From Sphaeroforma arctica JP610 (taxonomy: Eukaryota; Opisthokonta; Ichthyosporea; Ichthyophonida): a stretch of DNA of 32,472 nucleotides. Below the pieces are notes generated by a model. That model did no database searches. It had not been told where the DNA came from and saw nothing but the letters and a program-made list of their open reading frames with translations. The position numbers and the translations under genes are program-made. Location: the NCBI RefSeq assembly GCF_001186125.1, contig NW_014040446.1, positions 56,262-88,733 on the forward strand, read 5' to 3'. Below are positions 20,601-30,300 of this stretch, piece after piece (positions within the stretch are counted from its first letter, which is position 1; each line of letters opens with the position of its first letter).

Positions 20601-23600
20601 ATGTGATTATCGTCTGAAGTGAGTGCGAAGATTCTAGTCGTCTGCACATGACAAAGGAACAACAGGTATCAGAATATAGTTGTCAGAGGATCACATGGAT
20701 GCAGAATATATACTATCGTGTGGGGATCTTGAGTTGTGCACGAGGACTCGATTTTGTCTAACATGGTGCGAAGTGACGTGCTGTATGTGCCAAGTGGACA
20801 TAAAACGAAAACGATATATGTCTGAATTGCACATCCATGCAGGATACTGAGGACCGGATATCTGACGTGTACGGTGAAGTGGTTCAAGTGGTAATCAGAA
20901 TACGACAAATGTCCGAAATGAATATCAATACAGGATGCCAAACATCGTATACCTGACTTACAAGTTGAAGTGCTTAAGTTGATGTGGAAATTCGTACATC
21001 TTGTAAAAGTGGGAGCCGGGTCATATAATATGAGACGCGTGAGTATACGCATCATGCAGCGGAGGAGCATTGATTCAAAGATCTGACGATCCCCAATAAG
21101 ACGGATACGTACTCCTGCGAAAACACTCACAATCTGTTAACCAGACGAGCGCTGACAAAGCACGTTGTGTGGCATTTGATTTTTTACATAGTCACTTGGT
21201 GTTAAATTTGTAATGCCCCTGTACGCAGTCACAAATACTAATGAAGCAATACGCCGTGACATGCGCTCGCCAATAGCGCACATACACATACCCACACCAA
21301 GAACACCGTACATGGATGAGAAGCAAATGTTCACATGCTCAATACTTTCATCAAAGTGCAGTGTCATAGCCTAGCGCGGGTCAACGTATAACACAATTTT
21401 AAAACAATCAATCAGACGGTTAGATTCCAGTGTAAACATACATTCGCCTGAGGGGCCAGGTTCCAGTAGAGCACGTACTCCTTGAGCGCGGCCTCCTTGG
21501 TAACGCGGAACATGTCTACCTCCATGCCGTGCTGATTTCCCCGTTGCACCTGGTTGCGGACTCGTGTGACGTAAAGCTGGTCGTATACTTGGAAGATACT
21601 TATATCCCTCTCGCTGCAAATGTGTACAGAGGGCGTTCACGTTGGTAGACTGCGTGTCTACGGAGTCTAGCATTTTTCTGTATCTGTACCTTCCCGGACG
21701 GAGGATGCTATGTACTTGTTCCTCACGGGACTTGTCGGTGGTAAACACTAGAAATAAGACACTCACAGGGATGTATTAATAGCTGGTAGACCCTAATGCT
21801 GCTAAAACCAAAACCTTTCCTTAGCACATGCGACTGATATTCACTTTCGGACTCATGATTGAACATAGCTGGTATAGACACACAAACGATAAAGTATACC
21901 TCTCAGTCGATATTGCCCAGGGGTGTGACTGCACGCAGCCGTTGGATGCCCTGTAAAGACTATTGGCATTTACTGCGATTTACAATACTTGAGCAACGGA
22001 ATCTACATTAGTAGATACTTTTGAGCTGCGAATTTAGGCCACCTGACATACCTCAAGTGCTCGTGAATGCTACCGGAGGTCTGGTAACTGTTCAGGCAGT
22101 CCACCCGAGAGTGGCGTGTGACACTCCCTTCGGTCTGAAAGCTGTACGTGTGCAGCGAGGGATGCGATGCACTGCACACCACCAAGAACTGCGCCGAGTG
22201 CTGCGATCAGCCAAAAGCGATAAGACAGTAATAGTTGCGCTAAGCTGTCCTGGTTATGCACATGTATAAACGGAACAAGGCCACCAGCGATGGAATTACG
22301 AGACAAAGTACACAGAACGGTGACTATGAAGAAATATACAACAACTTTGTTTCAGTAGACACTTAAGAGCAAAGTCATTGGCATTTTAGATTGCAGAATA
22401 TCACAGTAATCTCTCATACGCCTAAAACCACATATACCTTTGCGCGCAATAAGTAATGTAGAAAAAAAAATCGGTATGGCAACTTCCGATAACTGGCAAC
22501 CCGATACATACATATGTGCTTGCCTGGCCAATGATGATATTGACCGTACCTAACATACCGAGAAGACCGACCAATCCAGTGTGAGACCATAGTACTTGAC
22601 CATTTTGGAGCTCCGGCCGTCCGCTGACAACTGTTGTGTATTATACGGATAGGTATCAGTTACATCGCACCAACACTGGGAGCGCGATAAAACTCGAAAT
22701 CATGAGCTCCGGCTACCGCATTAAATGTGAGCACTTGCCTCCCGCTCTCTAGTATTAAAATGGCATCGAAGAATGTCACGCACCAAGCTACAATAAGGAG
22801 TTAGAATCGAACGTAGATCAAGCTCAAATATAACTCCGCGGTGCTATTTCAATACTTATATTGACTGCCAAAGTAACTACAACTTGCCTTCAAGACGCAA
22901 TACATACCAACATTTGCACCATCAAAGTCAATGACAGACGAGACCACACACCTGATGAAGCTCCACCGTATTCTCGGTGATGAGCACAAAGTCTCTGGTG
23001 TGCAGCCAATAGAAACGCAGTATCTTTGAGTTCGCGTACCTACCGGCGATTGCGTGTATGGGCCCCGTATCATCATCTGGATCGAAGAAGTCAACGACAC
23101 ACATGGAACGGTGCACAGCCGCTACACGCAGGTCTTTGGACAACTTGATTGAATTAATGATTTGTGTATTCGGTAGTCTGTGGTAAGTAGGATAGAGTGA
23201 TCAGCGGAGTTGATTCTGGTATCGTTTTTGTGCGAATTTAAAACAAAGTTCACAATCTTTACCGTAATTTTAAGTGATGTGACAGGTACGGTTGAACAAA
23301 TGCACCTCTCAAAAGAGTTTCATGCCCATAACCTAAATGTTGCATATAAATGTGTACGATATGTATATAGTTAAATTTACATAATGATATATATGTGGCG
23401 ACTTTCATTTCGAATATCAATGTGAACATACAGGTAGACAACTTTGTATTTCAATTAATTGCACTCAACTTGACATATTCGTCTATGAATAGACATTTCA
23501 GTCTACAGTATTAACTCGTACGTTCGATCATGCTCTCCTTTCCTTCCCACATTCATTTTTGAGTATTGTGGCCAAAACTTCTCCGTCATTCAAGATGGCA

Positions 23601-24268
23601 CACGAAATAGTGGTTGTGTATACTTTCGCAATTGCTGATCAGTTTACTTTAAGCCAAGCTCTCAGATCTGGAGAAAGTATATTGATACATCACTCGGCCT
23701 GACTATACTAATATCAACACTAACGACTACACTCCTTGTGGTACATCATTTAGCTCAGCCAAACTTTCACCCCTTTCCCCTCTCGTTCCATAATTTGAAT
23801 AGATCATCAAACAAGTTTAATATGTTGAAGTAGTAGAGAGTAGATTGAGACAGTTTATGTATAGCGGCATGAATCACCACACGCCTCCATCATCGTGGTA
23901 AATCGAATTCACGGGCTGCAGTTGACAAATAAGCGAGTATGCAAGCTATACACAGAAACTGAACATATACGTACAATACAGCCTACTATCAAGCAGCGCT
24001 GTGCACAATGCAGTACACAATACACATACCGGAAAACAAGCTCCTCCCACTGGCGCGTAAACGACATCATGTATACCATCGCATAGGTGGCTTTCCAGCG
24101 TACCACCAACACTTGCTGCATGCCCTCATCATAGTACACAGTGGCGCTCTCATCGCTCACCGGGAACACTTTGGTATCACATGTGAATGTAACGCACGAC
24201 TGCTGTGCTATCGTAGAGTTTGGTAGTGTGTCCGTGGACACCACACGCGAGTCTATTGTATCAGTCAT
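14651..24268 (-). CDS. RMC1: RMC1 (WDR98/Mic1) orthologue, 13 exons, 1041 aa
   Basis: Exons on the - strand: 24268-24030, 23177-22952, 22630-22559, 22200-22052, 21613-21442, 20641-20461, 19871-19600, 19360-18925, 17978-17266, 16545-16408, 16112-16072, 15855-15585, 14866-14651. All introns are GT-AG, all phases match, total 3126 nt; an in-frame TGA precedes the ATG. Motif order follows animal RMC1: R-x-x-K-M-V-K...L-D-W (156-179), S-E-R-D-I and D-Q-L-Y-V (about 229-241), I-I-V-H-H-Q (about 301), W-A-L-F-Q-P-N-I-G, V-D-Y-L-L-R-R, then C-terminal N-E-L-Y-C-N-Q and Y-N-I-V-E-Y-Y-E-R. RMC1 is a beta-propeller/helical subunit of the MON1-CCZ1 exchange factor that activates Rab7 on late endosomes. 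The usual length is about 660 aa; the excess lies in exons 8-9. AATAAA overlaps the stop (14650-14655). Confidence 0.9.
17266..17978 (-). other. RMC1 exon 9: large low-complexity, Cys-rich insert
   Basis: This 713-nt exon stays open over 237 codons and joins its neighbours in phase. Most of it has no counterpart in animal RMC1: a Ser/Arg/Pro stretch, an alternating A-R-A-R-A-R run, Asn/Gly/Asp-rich linkers, then Cys-x2-Cys-Cys and a later Cys-x-Cys...Cys-x3-Cys. Conservation resumes only at the last 25 residues (V-M-L-Q-M-D-M-L-D-Y). The Cys pairs might bind metal, or might be chance. Exon 8 likewise ends in a Lys/Arg/Ser-rich linker and a Gln-rich helix. Confidence 0.7.
18645..18692. repeat. 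Two-copy tandem repeat in RMC1 intron 8
   Basis: The word AGTGCTAGGTACC, followed by an A/C difference and AATATGCTT, occurs twice in a row with a 24-25 bp period. It lies in the intron between exons 8 and 9. Confidence 0.7.
20774..21020. repeat. Degenerate ~90-bp tandem repeats in RMC1 intron 5
   Basis: Units starting TGACGTG at 20774, TGACGTG at 20863 and TGACTTA at 20954 share the layout TGAC...AAGTGG...CATCC or ATCAATACAGGAT, with many substitutions. The period is about 89-91 bp. Intron 5 (20642-21441) is the second-longest intron of the gene, and the repeats explain much of its length. Confidence 0.5.
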
Positions 24269-25397
24269 GGTTACTCACATTATAGCTGTCTACCACTGTA
24301 CCATGCAAGATCTGATGTCCCAGTTCTGATTTGGTTGCACTATGCCCCACGCACTCCTTTGCGTGCAATGGAGTATTGCCTTGTTATATACTCCCAGGAA
24401 CAAAAACTTGCCGTTTCGCCTGCTACTCTAAAGTGTGCGGGTAAACGGCATCAAGAAAGTACACAGTGATAATGAAAGAATTCGATGCCAACAGACATGC
24501 AGACCGTCATGAACCTGAAATTGAGTGTGATGTGCACGTAGAGTACTCGCTTAAACCTCCGCTTCAATCTGAGATACTCTCGTACCCGGCACCGGCACTT
24601 GATTTTAACTTAGCTGTCAATGTACTACTAGAGACTGTATGTATCTGCCGATACTACATCCGCTACATGGCAATATATACCATTATGTACACGCGTACAT
24701 AGGGGCTGCTCGTTAGTTACACATACATATATGTTTTAGGTAAATATATGTATATAAACGCTACATTAATACGTCTCCCACTCTCTCTACAACAGAGAGA
24801 GGCTCTATTTGATTATATTGTGAGAAATGTTAGCACACGAAAGTGTTGCTTTTTTAGCTTTAATTATTTGGCGCCTAAAGATCGGATCACCATATTAGGC
24901 ACTACTTACAATCACAACAAAGTTCACTCTTCCCAGACCCAGTTCCCATAGCCCAGGCCCCAGACGGCATTGCGTTAGTATGTGTTTACCATCAGTCCAT
25001 ACAGTTCTGAGTTCTCAAAGTGCCACAGATGCAGCTTTCCACAGAGAGGATATATTTTGGTACATACATCCGCTTTCCACAGCGAGAGGATATTATTTAG
25101 TACATACATGCCAACACATAATCAAGTATTTCCACACTAATACATACAGATCAGCATGTCCACAACACATACATAAACAGATAAAGCAAAACATAGCGAA
25201 GTCGCTTAATATAATATACGACTCGGTTCGAATAGTATGGACACTTGATTTATTATATACCAGAGAGTAGTGGTAGCGGGAGCTGAGTTACGTGTTCATT
25301 CAAGCCTAATTACTGAAGCGAATTAGATATAGGTAGGATAAGATCCTTCTTGAACCACCGATAGGAAGGTAGATACGCATAGACATACCGCGTTAAG
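24269..25397. other. Divergent intergenic region between RMC1 and the next gene
   Basis: 1129 bp separate two genes transcribed away from each other, so promoters of both should lie here. I see TATA-like words but no clear promoter. The only defined feature is a 38-bp tandem duplication at 25034-25111. No coding exons are supported. Confidence 0.5.
25034..25111. repeat. 38-40 bp tandem duplication
   Basis: GCTTTCCACAG, then GAGAGGATAT and a TACATACAT end, occurs twice head to tail with a few differences. It lies about 300 bp upstream of the start codon at 25398 and could be a duplicated regulatory segment; no function is visible. Confidence 0.75.
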
Positions 25398-26639
25398 ATG
25401 CGCATAAAAGCCCTTGTGGCACATCGGATGCTGCTAGTGCCCGTGACCGACCACTCACACACTTTCCAATGGTTACTTGACGAGTGCATACGCAGGGCAG
25501 GGAACCCAGAATCCCCCATACAGCACAGGGACCACACAGGAGATAGTGCAGATGCACAGGAAAGTGTTGACAATAGTGAATGGTGCTTGTATACCATAGA
25601 CGGGTATGAACTTTTTGCCTCAGATCGCGTGCTGGATGTGCTGGAGAAGGATGACGAGGTCATGGTTATGCGAAAGGGAGGGAAAGGTGGTGCCTTTGCA
25701 TCGGAAGGTATCATTCCGAATCTGTCAGATGATGGGGTATATGGTGCAGGTGTCAATTTAAACACATATCTGAATATGGGCACTGGTTTACCAGGACAGG
25801 ATTCAAATACAAGTACTAATACAAATATAGATGCAAATGCAAATGCAAATGCAAATGCAGGTGCAAATGTAAATACGAATTCGAATGGGATGCCCATCAA
25901 GCTACCGGGAGCTTCTGATGTGTTTTCGGGTCGTTTGCCCGACGTTAGGGGTAGTGCGGATCCTAGTTACATGCCTAATCTACCTCAACTGAATGGATCA
26001 AACATGACTGGTATGACGAATGGAAGCATACAGGGTGGTGTGAGTGGTTTAAGCGGCCGCCAGAGCCTGGGTAATATAGGTAATAATGTAAAATCGAATC
26101 ACTCTACAGTCTCAAACGATCCGGTGCACGCATATACTAGAAGCTCGATACATGAAAATGTAGCAGGGAACAGTACTTTCTTAGACACTCATAATACAGA
26201 AACGCCGAACATGAGTACGGGAGTAGATGCTTCGAAGGGTGAACTGTATAATGTTGAACAACTGATTTTGGATCTGCAGGGACAGGGCTATGAACTACCC
26301 GAGTCGGTGTGCGAGGTAGATAATAATCTGAACGAGTTGAGTTTGCCGGTACCCCCACAATCGCAGACACAGCCGCAACCGTACACCCATGCAAACGCAG
26401 CCGATACACATACAGGTGCGAACGGAGGTGGTCTCGTACCACCTGTACACAATGCCGGGAATGCCGGTAGAGCCAGCGATACCTATGGAACACCTCTGGG
26501 CAACTTACGCACACCTCTGAGCTCACAGCCGGTTATACACACCGGGCACGAAGCAACCCATAAAGATACGGATACTACCACTGCCGATATACCTCTTGCG
26601 GGCCCGAGTAGCGTCCACCCTAACGCACAGGCAAGTTAA
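25398..26639 (+). CDS. 413-aa protein with ubiquitin-fold-like N-terminus and Asn-rich tail
   Basis: A single uninterrupted ORF from ATG 25398 to TAA 26637-26639. Residues 1-93 alternate strands and a helix (F-Q-W-L-L-D-E-C) and end with L-Y-T-I-D-G-Y-E-L...V-L-E-K-D-D-E-V-M-V, a pattern shared by coilin N-terminal and doublecortin-type beta-grasp domains. Acidic linker insertions sit around residues 40-60. The remainder is disordered: an Asn/Ala/Thr run at 136-163, Gly/Asn/Ser-rich stretches, one amphipathic segment (V-E-Q-L-I-L-D-L-Q, near 280), then Pro/Gln/Thr/His-rich sequence. Coilin organises Cajal bodies and doublecortin binds microtubules, but neither identity is secure. Lack of introns contrasts with both neighbours. 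Confidence 0.6.
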   Translation: MRIKALVAHRMLLVPVTDHSHTFQWLLDECIRRAGNPESPIQHRDHTGDSADAQESVDNSEWCLYTIDGYELFASDRVLDVLEKDDEVMVMRKGGKGGAFASEGIIPNLSDDGVYGAGVNLNTYLNMGTGLPGQDSNTSTNTNIDANANANANAGANVNTNSNGMPIKLPGASDVFSGRLPDVRGSADPSYMPNLPQLNGSNMTGMTNGSIQGGVSGLSGRQSLGNIGNNVKSNHSTVSNDPVHAYTRSSIHENVAGNSTFLDTHNTETPNMSTGVDASKGELYNVEQLILDLQGQGYELPESVCEVDNNLNELSLPVPPQSQTQPQPYTHANAADTHTGANGGGLVPPVHNAGNAGRASDTYGTPLGNLRTPLSSQPVIHTGHEATHKDTDTTTADIPLAGPSSVHPNAQAS

Positions 26640-27352
26640 TTGCCCGTACACGCCACATTCTTTATAGTTGGTTTGTTGTTGTTGTATATATATATACACC
26701 CGTTGTTTGTTGCCAAAGTGATTATTTGCAGGGGTCGACGTATAGTAGGCTCAAGCCACGCTGAAAGGGTTGTTATCATTCTTTGCATCACAGCTGTGGT
26801 CTGTGCTCCATACATTTAAAACCCTATGACGGCTGCACTCTGCTCCAAGAACATGCTGCTTATTCGGCAGCCACTGCCTACAGACTAGGTTTTCATTAAT
26901 GGGCCGGGTTGTCTGTGCTCGTGCTCTGGCATGTGCTCAATCTATAAATAGATGCAACTATAAATAGATGCAACTATAAATAGATGCAATTATAAATAGA
27001 TACAACTATAAATAGATACAACTATAAACAGATGCAACACGTCATACACAAGTGCACTGACACGAAAACCTCAACTAGTGATAGCACGCCAAATACCGCC
27101 AGATTTCAGTTGCGCGATAGTTAAACACAACAATCTGCTGGGCTAGTGAATGATATCCATCCGTATTATTTTCCATGCGAATTCCAGTAGTGGACAGAGC
27201 TCGTACATTTATATATATATTTAAATATTTATATAGAGTTGGTCGTTATAGTTTGTATGTCAGATACGGCCACTGAAGCAAGTTCGCCCATATACGCGTC
27301 GAATCTATTTATCAATGTCTCTCACTGGTGTATATGATACAATGTACCAAGT
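26640..27352. other. Intergenic region with promoter-like minisatellite
   Basis: 713 bp between two genes on the same strand. Apart from the TATA-word minisatellite (26943-27038) and short TA runs at 26686-26696 and 27210-27235, I find no gene. The second half probably contains the promoter and leader of the phosphatase gene. Confidence 0.5.
26943..27038 (+). repeat. 16-bp minisatellite of TATA-box words, six copies
   Basis: Six consecutive 16-bp units follow TATAAATAGATGCAAC with one or two changes each (ATGCAAT, ATACAAC, TATAAACAG). Each unit contains TATAAATAG or one variant of it, a canonical TATA box. It lies 315-410 bp upstream of the phosphatase start codon. Confidence 0.95.
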
Positions 27353-30300
27353 ATGTGTTGTTGTATATGCACATTCAAGTCAATAACAGCCATATTTGTA
27401 ACAACCGTAGCAGATACAACACATAATACAGGTCACATACTAGTTCACTCACATAGATACGTCACACACATACAGGATCGCCCAGGCCGATCAAGAAGGA
27501 AACCATTCAGGATTCTGCTGGTGAGGCACGGTGTCTCTACTGCGAATCTGGACCCCTCGGTGTACGAGTATACGCCGGACCACCGCATACCCCTGGCACC
27601 TGAGGGTAAAACAATGGCCAGGAAAGCCGGCGAGGCGATATCCAAGTACTTTTACGAAGGTTGGTGTACGCTTTCTGGGTTGCCTTTTGGACGTATCAGT
27701 GCGTTAACCAAGACCTGGTTGTTCCCTGTGTGGGGTGTATAGTCAGTCAGAACCCAGTACTGAGGCTCTTTGAGAGAGTTATTTTGCACACTTTTATATG
27801 ATATTCCTTCGTTGTTCGAAACAAGTACAGTATTTGCCATAGGGTGCGTGTTTCATACGGCATGCCTCAGGTCTTACGTCGGTGTCGTATCGCGTGTAGT
27901 GTACATTACCATCAAAGTCCCAGCTTAGGCTCCGCAGGAGTAGCAGCCCTGCAGACAAGCTCGTATTTGAGCACGCTTCTTCTATTGCTTTATAAAATAA
28001 CTGATCGCTGTACATGCACCACGTTAGACGATATACACGCACGTACTGGTTGCCAAGTACTGTGAAGAGTTTGTTTCGTGGTTGTGTTGTGGTTGATATG
28101 GGCCTATGCAGCGCGACTAGTACCTCTCGCCAACACCAGAAAACGTACTTGCAATCCCCAACCCCTACCTCCCTACTGGTTCGTTGCCGTAGTGAAGAGC
28201 GTATAGCGTATTCTGTCTTATTCGGGATTTGGCTTATCGGACTGTCCCTAACTATCTACATACGCGTGTACTGCATCCTATAGTGTATAAAGATCCCACG
28301 AATGCTGGACACATCCGCATGTGGCACAGCCCTTACTTACGAGCCGTTCAGACTGCAGAAGCTATCCGAGACAGTTGCGGTCAGTGGATCACAGATGCAC
28401 GCGAGAACCCTATGATCGCTGAGATTGATTACGGGCTGTTCGAGGGGAGGGGACGGACGTTTGCGCAAGATCTGGGGATGCAAAAGGAGGTGAGCAGCCG
28501 TGTGTGTGTAGCGTGTAGTGGTTAGTGTACATGGGACCCTGTGCAGTGTTATCACGCCCAGTACGTAACAGGCTTCAAGTTGAATCTGAGTATACTCTCT
28601 ATTGCGTTGATCACTTGACGCACTACAACTTTTTTGCAACGCACTCGAGCCCATTTTTAGGGTCTACTGAGATGTAAAATTTGCAAACTTAAATACCGAA
28701 ATCCAAGCCCGAATCCTTTTCCATCTGCTTGCTATGCTTGTAGCTATTGCACTTCAATATGCTTGTGATACACAAAGACTGACTTTTTTGGGATATACTC
28801 TGATCCTTTGACCCGAAAACCCGAAAACTAAGAATCCAAATCTTTGTGACTGTTTGCCCTGAACCCTTAAGCCTTACATGCACACCCATTGGCCTGGACA
28901 GCTGACTCACTACAATCCTCGTGCGATGCATTAGGAGTTACCAAATCGCGAAACTATGTAAAGCACAAAACCCTGAACCGAAATACTTTGTCCTTTCTCC
29001 ATTGGCTTGAACAGCTACAATCGGCGTACACACGCGATTTTTAGGAAGTAGTAAAATTGATTAAAACAAGCCAATTTTGAAGACATATTGAAACCTATAG
29101 GGCAAAGTTCCGAATTCCTAAATATCTAATGCAATAACATATCACCGCATTGGCTTGAACAGCTCACCCACTACAATCTGCGTGCGATGCATTCCGGGCG
29201 GTTTTGGGCCCGATTTCCTCTAGGAGAGTCGCCTTTCGATGTGTGCCAACGCGTGGCCATGTTCAACGGCACCATCGTCAGAGATCGTGATAACAGGGCA
29301 AACAATGTAAGTGTTTTGATTCTCAGAGGCTGTTGGTCAGATGAATACAAAGTGTATGCCAATGCCAAGTGAGTACTGTACTTCAAACACAATGGGAGTC
29401 ATCGTATCAGTGACCGAGAGTGTTTTGGGACACTTCCAGGGGACTTATCGGTTAGAAACGTAGTACTTTATGAAAGTGTATCGATTCTGAATGTTTACTT
29501 TCGTTTCAAACATCACGAGAATCGATGTGGAAAATCGTGACAACTTGGCAAACAATATATGCGAATGTTCTTGAAGTATGTTTTAGACATATATAAAGAA
29601 TCATTGTCGTATATCTATAGTATTTGCTCTGTTTCATAGGTAACGGTAGTCTCAGGAACAGTAGGTCAGGAGGTATCGGTGAGTTTCGGTGCATCTAGGT
29701 GTTCTTTTTGGCGCACGAATAATGTGAGCGAAGTTTCTAGCTGGCTGTTTGATTTGAAGCACGATTGAAGTATACGATACCTAAGACATTCGGTTTGAGA
29801 CGTCAAATATGTTTGGGGGTATCTATCATTTTCATACCCGTATGGCTATCTGATATTACCTTTTTTCGCACCCTGTAGAAACCGCCGATTGATACGATTA
29901 TCGTTGTGTCGCATGGCATCACCTTGCGAGTCTTCATGAAGATGTGGTGCCATCGATCGCTTGATTGGTAGGTACCTCATTCAAGATGGAGTATCATTTG
30001 TATATGCGCAGGCTGCCTCATATTCTTTGCGGCAATGCCAGTACGTGTGTACATTGCGTATTTCATATAGTATACACTTCACCACCCAAAGATTCTTTTT
30101 CTTCGTATAAAAAAGTGTACAGGGTCCAGTGTGCGATTGCCTGTCTATTCTAAAAGCTCGGACGTATTTACATTGTTATTGGTGAGTGACCATTGAGAAG
30201 TAATGCATGTAGTTATACGCGGGTTGGTCTACAGTGTTCACATTGTGATATGAGCGACGTTTCAGTAGAGGACTTCACCTACTCATTCCTACACTCAACT

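Noticed and set aside
26943-27038. Regular repeat array considered as a CRISPR.
   Set aside because: The units are contiguous 16-mers with no spacers, in an intron-bearing eukaryotic context.
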